Of a DNA stretch of 54,806 nucleotides, positions 28,603-40,468 are shown in pieces. Origin of the DNA: Choristocarpus tenellus KU-1152 (Eukaryota > Phaeophyceae); assembly GCA_964200185.2 (NCBI GenBank), contig CAXNAD020000008.1:1-54806 (forward strand), written 5' to 3'. Positions within the stretch are counted from its first letter, which is position 1. The number at the start of each line of letters is the position of its first letter. The notes beneath the pieces were generated by a model. That model was not told the origin of the DNA and did not search any database. It saw nothing but the letters and a program-made list of their open reading frames with translations. A program made the translations under genes and the position numbers.

Positions 28603-31600
28603 TCATTCAGAGCATGGCTTGTGGCTCATTCCATAGCCTGCCAGGAACTCCCATATTTTACGTTCTACCAGGGCTTTTGACTCCACCTTAGATGGGGGTT
28701 TGGGGCCTGCATCAATAACTGACAAGCAGTATGCAACCCTGAGCCCCTCACCAACATCCAGTTCTCCAGCACTGTGCTCCTTCTGTGCACACCACTGTCT
28801 AGTTCCCCTCAGTTTGTTCCTTATCTCATCCTTTCCATCACTTAGTTTCCCATCTTCTGCTTGTAATCTTGCATCTCCCTGAGGTTGGATAGTATGTAGG
28901 GATATCATGACACTGCAGTCACATGCACCCAGTGCCAATAGCCATCGTTGCAACAAGCTCACACACTGACTGCGCCCAAGTTGGTCCACTGCCGCCACTG
29001 CCTGCTCATGTAGGTTATCTAGGTTATCTACCACAGTCCCAACCTCAGCAATCACCCCACAGGACATCCCTGTCCCTTCTACAACCCTCCCCTGCCCATG
29101 TACGCCCTGTATCTCTAATTCAATACTATCCTCCCCACTGATAACTGTCCCCGAAAATATCCCAGCCAATCTCTTGGTTTGATTTAAATCTCCTTCCAAC
29201 TCTTGCTCCTCTTTGATCCTATCAACATTTGCACAAGGATGTTGCTGAAGCTTGGAGGTCACCTCTTTGTTGAGAACAAACACCTCTTCTTCAATAAATC
29301 CATCACTATCAAATATATCATCAAGAGGCATATCCTGCATGTGGCACAGAAGATCCAATGCTGCCTCTCTGCAGCAGCAAGATCAAGAGGCATCAAAACA
29401 TGTTGACATTAAGATGCATTTTAGGAAGTTGGATGCATCATTTCTAGTTTTGCATGTGGTTGGCATGTGGCAGATGCGATGTATTGTATGAGGTGATTCA
29501 CTAGGGATGTCAAATGACAAAATCAAGAGATGACTACAACTCTTCTGTCTTGCTCAGGAGGCTTTGAACGAAGATAAGAGCTGTTACAAATTATATCAAA
29601 ATAATATGTTACTATTGTAACACAACATGTAAGGTTTGGTATGCTGGTCGATTACAACTAAAATATTACTATAAAATAATTTACCACTATTTCTATTATC
29701 TTCACCATAGCCTGGGACTAGGCCGACAAGTGATCAGAGGCATGAACAGAGGCAATTCCCACTACTTGTTTCATTTTGACAATTGCACTGCCTAGTCCAT
29801 GCTTTACTTCTATACTGTTGGAGCTCAAACACCCAACCGCTCATTGCTCCTATTGCTCAAACTATCTAGGTGTTTGTGAGTGCTGCAACACAATCCACCA
29901 TGTTTCAACTTTCTCATGTGTGTAGGGACAGACAATACATGCTACAGGAAAAAAATACATGACGCTTACCTCAAGGACATGTGAAAACAGATTTCTTAAA
30001 AAACAGAACCTGGGGACAACCAGGTTCAAACCCGTGCACACCATTATGGGGGTGCTCTTTACAATTGAGGACTGTGCACTCTGAAAAATTACACCCCCAG
30101 AAAGTCAGAGGACCCTTAAAACTCATTGACACCCCCCTGACACCTACTTTTGCTCAAAAAAATGTGAAAAAATTTCTTTCTTCGGTGAGCAGCATCAACT
30201 GTGAGCATCAACTGCGAGCATCAACTGCGCAACATGTTTCCAACAGGACAGTTTTAGGGTGGCAACAAATTTAAATAATTTGTTTCACTGGCTGGTCCGA
30301 TTGCTAATATTATTATGGTCTGGTCTGCTGCCCAAAGCAATCAAATTCCCAGTGAAACTGCCCCCACCGACCTTCCCTGTATACATGTGATATTGCTACT
30401 TGACATACATTTGCTTCAGAAATAACTATTCACTACCATCACTCTCACACAATCAACTGGATCAAAGGATACAAAACAGGTGCAACCTCCACCCACATGC
30501 CCTCCTGGTGAAGATCCTTTAAATACAGTTTCAAAATTTTGATGCCTCAAGTACAGCTATTGGTTTCGGGAACTATGGCATAATGTTGGAAGTGTACACT
30601 AGGATTTGACTACACAAGAACACTCAACATAATCCAGCCTCTCTGGGGTTATACCACCTTTTGACTTGTTGCAAGAGACAGACTCTGTAGGGCACTAATA
30701 CATTTGCAGATTCACAACCTATAATTTGAACTATGATTTTGCTTCACATTTTGAACCAACCACCAAAAAGTCACGTTGCTGGATGCACGATGCCTCTTGG
30801 ACAGCTCAGAATAAATTGAGTTCAGAGTATGTTACATGAGATGTTGCTGCTCTTTGATATTATCTGCTACTGGTTCTACCATGAAGCACATGCCTGGCAT
30901 CATGAGGAGCTGCAACAGGCAGTGGATGCATGTGTGATGTCAGAGTGGGAGCAAGTACACAATCACCATGAGATCTCGGGAGGATGACTAAGGCTCCACA
31001 GTGGGTCTAGATGTGCTGATCACAATATTTGTCTACAAGTGCTTCAATTTTTGTCTGAAGTCCATAATACCAACTTTGGTCTTGCAGAGCACTATTATAT
31101 GTCAGATATTTCCGGATAAATCTCACCATGAAAATATTTCTTGTAAGCCTTCCAGTCTACAGAGTATGCTGTAGATATAGCAACATGACCAACACACGAT
31201 TTTGTCAATATGAATATTGTCAATAGAGATTTGCATCACTCACTAACTCTGACAGTAAAGTAACCTTGTTATTGTTAGTGCTGATACATACCTATTCATC
31301 CTTGAAATAACTTGATGTATTTTTCCTTGAGGTGGTGGGTCAGACATAAGAAACAGTACCTACAATTTAAAACAAAGTTATCACTACTGTACTGTACAAT
31401 ATGTTTCAAAAGTTACACAGCAATATGGTTGCACTCCGCTGCACTTCGCCCCAAAACTTGCAACGTGAGAAAAGAGGTCTAAGGCTCTATTATTGGTCAT
31501 ATGATAACATATTTACAATGGAAACTGCCATGCCTTCTCATATCTTGTCTTAATACCAATAGGATTACTACTATGCCATATGTTATGCCATACGATCAGA

Positions 31601-34600
31601 GGATGTAAGTGGATATATTGCACCGATGTTGAAATTTGTCTATGAGATTTAAGTATATGTAAATAAAAAAAAAATGGTCTTACTGACGTTACAAACCAAC
31701 AAACCAACAAATCAAGTAATCAAGTACTGTTAGACCAAGAACCGCAACAGAGCCTTCTTCACTGATGTGCTAATACAACCACTTGATATTTAACATTTGC
31801 AACAAGCCTGGAGAGGAATAAAAAAGAACACAAGCTCTACACAATTTATTATTATCACAGCTTCGCCATTTTTTTTGTAATTTTTGCTACCAGTAGCAAC
31901 CAGTTGCATTCAAATAAATTAACGAAGAGTATAATTGTGAGAAAAACTGAAGAGTCAGTTGTCTGGTTATTCGATACACATTGTAATGATCCATGCTCAC
32001 CCTTTTAAATATGCACTTTATTAATGATATGGCAGACAAAAACATCTCTGGCTTGCTGCTGTACTCTCTTTACAAGGAACATGAAGCAGATTGAGAACTA
32101 TAAAGAATTTTTCTTTTTTACCCTCATGGACTTTCTGCTTTGTAATTTTCTCCTTGTGAGGCAGGCAAAGCATGTAGTCGTTCATTATGACCCAGGAAAA
32201 AAAATGCAATTATGGGTATTCATCTAAAAAGAATCATCAGCCAATACCCCAGTCAATTAACGATTAAACACTACCTTCCAAGCCCAGGGAGATTACAAGC
32301 ATACAACAACTCTCTATACCTCATGGGATTTAGCTTGGGCAAGGATTGCTCATCAAACACGTATTTGGTGCTACAGTACAGTGTATGCTGTCACATATCA
32401 CAGTGTATTGGATGGTGTGGATTTCTTCATAGGGTGATAAACATCACAGATTCTGATTTCAAGTAAGGTGAAAAGTTTCATCTTCTTTCGACAAGGGAGC
32501 ACCAGCTGTTCATGTGATGTGGCTATAACAAATTTCACAACAAGATGTGATGCTGGGGTCAGCAGAGTGGGTGTAAGCATGCCTTTGTCCATATAATATC
32601 ACTGCATATGCTAAACCTTACTTTGATCCACCACATAGCACAATCAGCCGCTCCAGTACCATCCAAGCTCCCTCGACCTCCAAGACATCCAGCCCCTGCA
32701 CCTCCAGTATCCTCCCAAGAAGGGGCTCCAGTGATAGGATGTCTCCAAGCAGCGAAGCTAGGGCTTGTTCTGGTGAACTGTCAGCAAAGGGGAAAAAACT
32801 GTCACAATGTCAGCACTTGAGAATGGAAGTAGAACTATAGATTAAAGGCACAAAAATCAAGAAAATGGCCACTGGATTCCCGTAGCTTGGGTCACCAACA
32901 AGAGGAATGTAATTTTCTTCTGAACAAAACAGAACACGATGGAGCAGTGTGCAGCCATCGCTCAGACTCCTGGTCAGCATGAAATCAAACCATCACATCT
33001 GTCCTTGACAACTGAAACATGCTTGCTCTATTCTTGGAGATCATCGCTTTGCTACCCCTCTACAAACTTCGCTCAACTTATTTTTCAAGTACAAGAATCC
33101 CCCTCAGAGGCTCTCACAAGGGTAGGAACAGACCGACCATTTAACATCATGTCCTCTTGTGCACCCACCATCTCCCAATTGCCAGACCAGCCTGAGTAAT
33201 AGCCTCTGCCAGCTGAACTGTGCTTGTTTGATCATTTGAAACCTGAACACTGCTCCTCTGTTTACATCCCAGCATCTGGTTCTCCCTCACTAAGTATGAA
33301 CTGCTTAGCCTGTTGTCAAAGTTTGGATCGCCCCTCTGATCCCCCAGTGCATGCTTCTGTACCTTGCATTCCTGTGTTTCTGTGGTAGCAGCAGGTAATA
33401 TTGCCAGGTTCTGACCTCTCTCTCTCAGCTCCTCATCAATCCCAGTTCCCAAAGTTGATCTTCCTTTTCCCTCTTTCCCTTTCCCCTGTGTCTCTGGTCC
33501 AAAAACCAATTTCCCTCCTGCCCACACACGGAGTTTGTTCTGGGGAACCTCAAAGAGCTTGCAAATTGCACTAGTGAGTTTGCTCGCCTCCCCGGAAAAA
33601 AAGTCCCTGGGGTCGAATGAAGTCTCAGAGTCCATTGTGCCCCATAACTGCTCTCCTGCCACATCACCTGTTTCTACATCCCTCCCATTCTCATTCTTTG
33701 AATATGCTTGATTGCCATCCTCATCCCTGACTTTGCAGCCCAACACAGACTCTCTTGTCATCTGTTTTGCTCCGCCTAGACATGGATCCCCTCCTCTGTA
33801 CAGTTTAAACTTCTGGAGGGCCCGGAAGCGAAGTACTTGGTACTTGAGGCGGTTTAGCCCAGGAGGAACGAGGGCGGAGGTGGGCATCAATGCACCTTTA
33901 GGTTTTATTTCGACTGCAATGGTTGAAGCAGAGTGCGGTGGGTGCAACAATGGTAACCATGCCTCACCTTTCCCACGACCCTGTATCAACTTCATGTCCT
34001 CGTTGCAGTTCCTATGTTGACTCTGAGATGTGGTCACGATGAGTTCACCTGATCTTAAAAGGCGTTCTTCCCCCACCTTCCCATAACTGGTGTCTCCTGA
34101 GCTCGAGTAAGACCAATATGTGTCCTGGTCTCGACCACCGCCCATCTCTTTAAGATCCATCCAAAATGAGGTCTTGTCTGGCTCTAAATCTGCCCAGGAG
34201 GTCCAATTGCCCTTATCCTTCCTCACCCGGCCAGCTGGTCGAACGTTCATGATGCTGGCAGTGTTGAAGAACAATATCAGGGATTAATGAGACTGAAGTT
34301 CGACGAGAGGATGGATTGGCCAAGTCCGATCTGATAAGCCCACAGAGGGGAAAACGGATTTGTATTGGCTCTACTTGAAGATTCGGGCCTCGATTTACAG
34401 AGTGATGTTCTTCCCTATGTGACTATTTAGGGGCATTTGCATGCTATTTCAACGGCAGTGACAAAGATACCACACTTCAAATGATCAATCACCATGGTAT
34501 TAACGGAGTATCTGACCTGATCTATACCATTGCCTATAGTCAACTATTTGGTTTGAAGTTTCGGCCGAGGAGCAGGACAGACTCACACACACCTTCTTCG

Positions 34601-34999
34601 AAGCCGCTCAATATCTCCACTAGATATCCTCACGGGTTCTCCTGGCTGGATAAATTGAGCACCCAAGAGAGGTGCAAGCACACGATACTGGAACGACTGG
34701 CGGGAGCAAGTTCCAACTTGTGGCTCAGCTTCTGAATCCATTCCTATTTTCCATGTCTCTACACTAAGTAGATCCTCTACGCCTTCTGCGAATGTGCGTC
34801 GAGGTTCCATGCGACGTGGTGCTATGGAGGATTGAGGTTCGTGGTTGGCAGGGTATCCTCTCTTAAGGATTCTCAGCACCTGTCCCGAAAGAGTGGGATC
34901 CTTTCCAATGTACCTGAGAATCACATGAGCGTTTCCCTCGGCAATGTAAGACCAATCACTAGGACTAACAGGAAATTGTGGAGGAACCGCAGCGACCAT
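28603..34999 (-). CDS. Inositol-pentakisphosphate 2-kinase (IPK1 family), 4 exons
   Basis: The enzyme phosphorylates inositol 1,3,4,5,6-pentakisphosphate at position 2 to make phytate (IP6). Exons in coding order are 34999–34593, 34254–33169, 32777–32622 and 29368–28603, all with GT–AG introns in matching phases, giving 804 residues. Family landmarks appear in order: DWSYIAEGNAHVILRYIG at 15–32, GQVLRILK at 39–46, the substrate motif VEIKPK at 250–255, FDPRDFFSG at 349–357, PQNKLRVWAGGKLVFG at 373–388, EPLLGRILEVQGLD in exon 3, and DCSVMIS at 700–706. Typical members have about 280 to 500 residues. The extra length sits in polar, low-complexity inserts at about 165–245, 290–345, 390–480 and 550–680. 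The usual EIKPKC reads EIKPKG here. The start is the ATG at 34999, 15 codons before the conserved DW. Family assignment is firm, but exon 4 may be overextended at its 5' end. Confidence 0.88.
30023..30033 (+). other. B-box-like word near repeat copy B
   Basis: GGTTCAAACCC fits the RNA polymerase III B-box consensus and lies 64 bases left of dispersed repeat copy B, inside intron 3 of the IP5 2-kinase gene. No A box or tRNA fold is evident, so this may be chance or the remains of a tRNA-derived short element. Confidence 0.3.
30097..30156 (+). repeat. Dispersed repeat, copy B (matches 14863–14923)
   Basis: The block starts CCAGAAAGTCAGAGGACCC and continues TTAAAACTCATTGACACCCC, then CACCTACTTTTGCTCA. 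It is the second copy of the repeat at 14863 and lies in intron 3 of the IP5 2-kinase gene. Confidence 0.75.
30191..30229 (+). repeat. Three 13-base tandem units
   Basis: AGCATCAACTGTG is followed by two units of AGCATCAACTGCG. The array begins 35 bases right of dispersed repeat copy B, within the same IP5 2-kinase intron. Confidence 0.9.
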
Positions 35000-35251
35000 A
35001 TTTTCCACTTCGTATGCCTGATCACATGGACTATATTGTAGGAGAAGGTATTGATTGGATCAACATGTGATTTATTATTTGAGAAAATTGATTTTCAAGA
35101 AGTTGAAGTTTAAGGAATGCCAACAAATCTCTATAACATTGGAAGGCGTTTCACTTCTTGACAAATTCAAGTTTTGTTTATACAAATTGTGTATATTTCC
35201 CGTAACCCGTAATATAAAACAGGTCCACAGTACCTCGATTGGTTGAGTCCC
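35000..35251. promoter_or_regulatory. Shared divergent promoter region, IP5 2-kinase / COQ3
   Basis: Only 252 bases separate the start codons of two genes pointing away from each other, so both promoters and both leaders must fit here or overlap the coding regions. The stretch is AT-rich. It contains a reverse CCAAT-type word (GATTGGTTG at about 35237) and a second GATTGG at 35054. No TATA box is convincing at a fixed distance from either start. The promoter role is inferred from gene arrangement. Confidence 0.55.
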
Positions 35252-38200
35252 ATGATTTGTAGGTGGATTACGATGGCCGCATCCCGTTCAAGGGTTAGTC
35301 GACCGATCAGGATATCAAGTATTGTCAATGGAACAAGCAATAATGCACTTGGAGAAGCCCTGGGAGGAACCCAAGTAGGATTCGAAGCAAGGACCGCATC
35401 CACTAACGTGTTGAGGGAGGAAGTGGCTAAGTTCAGCCACCTGGACAAGTGAGGTGACTGTGATCATGAATCATCAACTTGCTGCAGCGTGATCTTGCTG
35501 GATCATTGATTGTTTGTGATGTTGCAATGTCCACGTTTCGAAGTAACTTTCGCCCTTCATATCCTGTGAAACAATAGGAACTGGTGGAATCCCAAGTCCA
35601 AACAAGGGACCGGACCGCTGCACTCAATGAACGTAACAAGGGTTCAGCACATTGCCAGGTCAGAGTAGATATCGAGAGAAGTGGCTGCACTTGTGTCGAG
35701 GGACGTGATTTCCTTACCTTCAAATGCTACCTACCACAAGGCGATTCCTACTCAGCGCTATTGTTTATGGCCCCTAGGTCGCTACAGGGGTTTCTAGATG
35801 GTCAGTTCAAGTATACCGAGATCCTCTACTCTGGTAGGTAGTGCTTGAAGATTGACCTTTCCTCCCGTCTGTCGCTACCATTTGTCTTGTTTCACAGACA
35901 GGTTGGCCATCACATGCCCAAGGCATCTCCCCATGTTGGAACATCGAAACCACTTCTTGGACTCAGAGTATTGGATGTGGGATGTGGAGGAGGACTGCTG
36001 AGTGAGGTGAGATGAAGCTTGTGGTGGGGTACTCACCTGCTGTGAGTTGTGCGCAAAGGGAATTGCACTATCTTGTATGCCCCAAGATGCAATATGTCCT
36101 AGTGGGACTATGATTAGGTAGAAGCACTAAACTATCCACGACATCTCTCACTAAGATGGATGTGTTGCTGTAGTGGCTACTTGTTCGGAGAAACCATGGA
36201 ACTTGTGGATTGCTAATCTTGCAAGGTAATTGTCAGCCCAACTTATCATATTGAATTACTGATATTTCTTGCTCCTGTTCATTATTCATGGAGGTAGTCT
36301 TTGGCACGACTGGGAGCTACGGTGACCGGTGTGGACCCATCGCCAGAGAATGTGGCTGTTGCATCTGCACACTCAAGGGTGGACCCTCTCACAAGGGACA
36401 TAGTTTATAGGGCTGTGCAGGCTGAGGATCTCGTTTCAGAAGGTCAGAGCTGAGCAGAATATCTAATGTAACCTTTTTGAAAGATCCCTGATGTTTTGTT
36501 GGCATTTGTGGAGAATGTAACAGGTCTCTGGGGAGGTATATTTTATGTGAGAACCTGGTATACTCTTTTTTTGTTGAAAAAGACTTGAGTAACATTGTTC
36601 TCACATTATGAAGGGACCAGGTGACAAATTGTCCTTTCTGGGGTCATAGGAAACAAAATCAACGTCAATTGCTGTGCAGATTTGGGAATACTGTTGTCAA
36701 CATTGAAATTCACCTGTGCCTATCAAAATCAAAATTCTGAGAAGAATAGAATGATATTTGCTCACTCAACTGGTGCTCTTCAAGATCAGGCAAGACTTAA
36801 GTAAGTCAGCACTTGTGGTTATACTCCAACATCAATCCTTGCAATTGCCACAAAGCTGAGCTAATTTTTTGAGAGAATTATTTGGATGAACGAAGGCTAC
36901 AAGCACCTCACTTACCGACACTTTCCCTTTTTTAAGTAGATTGAGGACACTACATCTTCTCTATGACTCCTGTGCCGTTCCAGACTGGTCTGAGATGCTT
37001 CTATTGCCCTCTCTGCTTAACTCTGGTGATAGGCGAGAAATTTGACCTTGTAGCCACTTTGGAGGTGATTGAACATGTGGCTGACCAGGATGCTTTCCTT
37101 TCATCCCTGTCCTCCCTTACTGGCCCTGGTGGGATGCTGGTTCTGTCTACCATTAGCAAGACTTTCAAGGTGTGTACTGTTGATGTTCTTTGGACTAGTT
37201 GCAACATACTCATGTTTCTCCATTGTTTACTGTTCCCTCTCATTAGGTTTCTGTGGTGGAATTGAGATAATATTGATGCATCACCAGCTTGGACCTGTCA
37301 TAAACTTAAAATGACTGGACTTCAGTAGCATATGCACCGTAGCACTTTCTCCCCTTCCCTAGCCCACAGCGTGGTGAATATTTTTCTGTTACAGGAGTAG
37401 CGGGGTGTATGTGGATTTTTGTACATTAACTAAACACACCATGTAAGTACATTACAAATTTAATCACAATAGCTGGTGAATGTTAGCAACTATCCCGTCG
37501 AGCAACTCCATGAAGGAAAGGGATGATGGAGAGTCATTGCACTTCACAATGGTACATGGTAAAGCACAGAGTATTATATAGCAGGTAAGTTTGATAGGCA
37601 ATTAATCAACAGGACGAGAGTACAAGAAAATTTTGGGGAGTGTTTACTATAGATGACACTACTCAATACAATGTGGCACTTTTCAGTGGTATGATGATAA
37701 TAGCTTCTACTATGGATTTCTACACCAAAGGAGCTAATTTAGCCTAGTAAATTTTGGTAGATTTAACTATGTGTGATCGTCCTGAAGATGTAAAATGTAA
37801 ATGTGAATGACTCATCACCTCTTCAGAGGAAGCCAAGTTTGGAACCTTTTGACTTTTTTGTTTGATTTGAGCCTCTTGTGTTGGAAATAGCAGTACTGTA
37901 GTGGAAGTATATTGCAGGTGTTTCCAAGATGTGTCTTGATATCATGAGAAGCCTGCTCTATGTTTTGTAGTTTGAGAGCATAAAGCATAGCAATAGCAAT
38001 ACACAATGTGCAATGCTATACTGTATTGTACCATAGAACATTGTTCAATTCAACACCATGGTGGGGTAGGTCAGTAGCAGCATGTAAACGTGGAAACTGC
38101 TTTATCGTGTACCTTAGGAAATGCACTGGTGAGTTTACATCAGTGAAGCCCAATCTTTTTTTTCTCCCTCCATTTACAAGACTGTGTATCAAAGTTTGTC

Positions 38201-39009
38201 TTGCCACTTGCCTGTATCCATACAAAGCTAGGCTGAGGCAATCAGACAGACTACCCAACCCGGACTGGTTCTCCTGGTACCTGCAAGTAGTGCCCAACTA
38301 GTGCTTTTACTCCCATCCATCCTCCACTTGAACCACTCTTGCAAACAACTAACTTTCTTGCTCTGAAAGGAGTTTGAACCCAAGCCGTTGCTTTTGTGAT
38401 GTCAGGAGCAGTGGTCCTCAGTTAACAGTTTTCAAACAGGAAGTAAGCTCTTTCACGTACACTCTACCATCACGTGTACTTCTCTAACATAGTTGACTTG
38501 GTGGTATCACATCTTGGCCAGTGGTTGAAGTTCACATGTGCTTTATACGCCATGATATTTGCATTTTTCATGATTGATAGGTTTTAGCTAAGAGTACACA
38601 GCACAGCGTCGTTGCACTCTTAAATATTTTGCCATGCCCTACTTACATTATATAACTGTATTTTCTTGTATGAGCACCCGGTGTGAATGTGACTTGTAAT
38701 GCTTAATCCTTCCTTTCACCACCATGTACCATCTCTGTTTTCTGCATTCCTCCTGAGAAGTCATTTGCTTTGGTGGTGGTTGGAGCGGAGTATGTGACAG
38801 GCCTTGTCCCTGTTGGCACACATGACTGGGGAAAATTTTTGCATTCAATGGATTTGAAATCACTGCTTCAGGACAGAGGCTTTAACAAGTTTGAGGCAAC
38901 CGGGCTTATATACAACCCTCTCTTGGATTGCTGGCGGGAGGATAAGGAAGATCTTGACGTGAATTACATAATCACAGCAATGCACCAGTGTGGACTGGGA
39001 GAGACATGA
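35252..39009 (+). CDS. Ubiquinone biosynthesis O-methyltransferase (COQ3/UbiG type), 6 exons
   Basis: The enzyme performs the two O-methylations of ubiquinone synthesis with S-adenosylmethionine, on the inner mitochondrial membrane. Exons are 35252–35448, 35578–35658, 35898–36006, 36298–36442, 37033–37169 and 38761–39009, which join in frame into 305 residues. Landmarks are EEVAKFSHL, NWWNPKSKQGTGPLHSMN at 67–84, the SAM motif LDVGCGGGLLSE at 118–129, VTGVDPSPENV at 138–148, FDLVATLEVIEHV at 181–193, LTGPGGMLVLSTI at 207–219, and GAEYV followed by GTHDWGKF in the last exon. The N-terminus from Met1 is rich in Arg and Ser with no acidic residue for about 40 positions, as expected of a mitochondrial presequence. 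An in-frame Met8 (35273) is an alternative start. The gene faces the IP5 2-kinase head to head. Confidence 0.92.
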
Positions 39010-40322
39010 AATGAAACAATGAACACTTGGTAATTGCAACGAACCCTTCCTGTTAGTAATGGTGATAGCCGTTTGGTCCCGGAACAACAAACTGAGCAAG
39101 GAGTAGTCCAGCAGAGATTCACTGTGTGGAGGCTGATCCAAGTGATGCAAAGCTTCCATATCTTGAAATGAAGGTGCAAATATTAGATACGAAGATTGAA
39201 CAACTGCAGTTGTTCTCCAATAATTGGTCTGCATCTGAATGGTCAAGTGGAGTTGTAAGAATATATATAATGTGTATGAGTTCACAATAACTCTTACGTT
39301 GTCAGTGTGTTTTGGGTGTGTTTTGGGTGCAATGAAATTTTTGACTCGTTAAGAGCTAGCTCAACAGAGAGCCGAATGAGGGCTTGATACATGATTGGTT
39401 CAGAACATACTGTTATTATTTGATACCACTGTTTAATTAGGTTATAAAATATAATCATTGCTGCCGTAGACAGCACATGACTGTTCACCTGTGTATCTCC
39501 TTTTTTTTACCTAAAACATACGGCTGAACACCTTCAAGCACCAATTCCCAAAAACAAACCAAAATCCAGCTTTGTTATCTCTTGCTCAATTGTTTGACTG
39601 CATGATGTCTGTGTCAAGAGTGAACTGACAACTGCTTTCACAATAGTTAAATACTGGCTGTATCATGTTGCCATATGCAAGGGTGTATTGTTGCCCTTGA
39701 CACTTTCCTCTCAAGTGGTTGGTACCTCAAGGAAGAAAAAGATGACCAGTAATCTTAACACTAATGTAGCCTACCCAGTCTGTGTCCTGCATTAGAGTAA
39801 TTAAATGTAAGTAGGCAAGCAACCCCCTCTTGAGTCAGGGATGTCATTGCCATTTTGTTCAAGTTGACTGTTGTGATTGCCAGGTCAAGCTAATTGATCT
39901 CTTGAGATTGTAGGAATGGGTGGGGACTTGGTGAGACAGGAGTAATTGCATTGGTCATTAAAAGGACAGTTGTTACTCTTGCACTCCGCTCAATAATCCC
40001 ACAAGACTACTTCTTAGTAGTGGGTGAGGCACATAGAGGTGGGCATAAGTAGGCCAGCACACTCCAGAAAGCTGGGTATGATAAATAAATAAAAAAACTC
40101 CCATATAATTGTTTTTTGTCTCATCAGTGTCCTGTTCAATGAAAAACCAATTGCCTAATTTGCAACTAGAACAATAATTTTTGTCCTGTTGACTGTTACT
40201 GAAGTTGTTGGAAACTGGGTTGGATCCTGAGTACTGAATACCTTCTGAAGCCAGAGCAGTCAGTTGGATGGATGGGTACTTGGCTCTTTCTTCAAATTCA
40301 TTGAGTACAGTAGAGTCTTCTG
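39010..40322. other. Intergenic region downstream of COQ3
   Basis: No gene is supported. The open stretches on the minus strand at 38860–39285 and 39973–40416 overlap the COQ3 end or the tandem duplication and have no motif. Confidence 0.4.
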
Positions 40323-40468
40323 TGGGCCTATCTCTGGATGCAACTAGACACTTGAGATACTGAAGATAATATCTCAGAGCTTGGTTACAGAATAGTGGGC
40401 CTATCTCTGGATGCAACTAGACACTTGAGATACTGAAGATAATATCTCAGAGCTTGGTTACAGAATAG
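40323..40468. repeat. Perfect 73-base tandem duplication
   Basis: The 73 bases at 40323–40395 (starting TGGGCCTATCTCTGG, ending TTACAGAATAG) are repeated exactly at 40396–40468. Absence of any difference points to a recent duplication or an assembly artefact. Confidence 0.95.

Noticed and set aside
33425-34020. Open stretches overlapping the large IP5 2-kinase exon in other frames
   Set aside because: The exon 2 frame carries the VEIKPK and FDPRDFFSG landmarks. The others have no motif.
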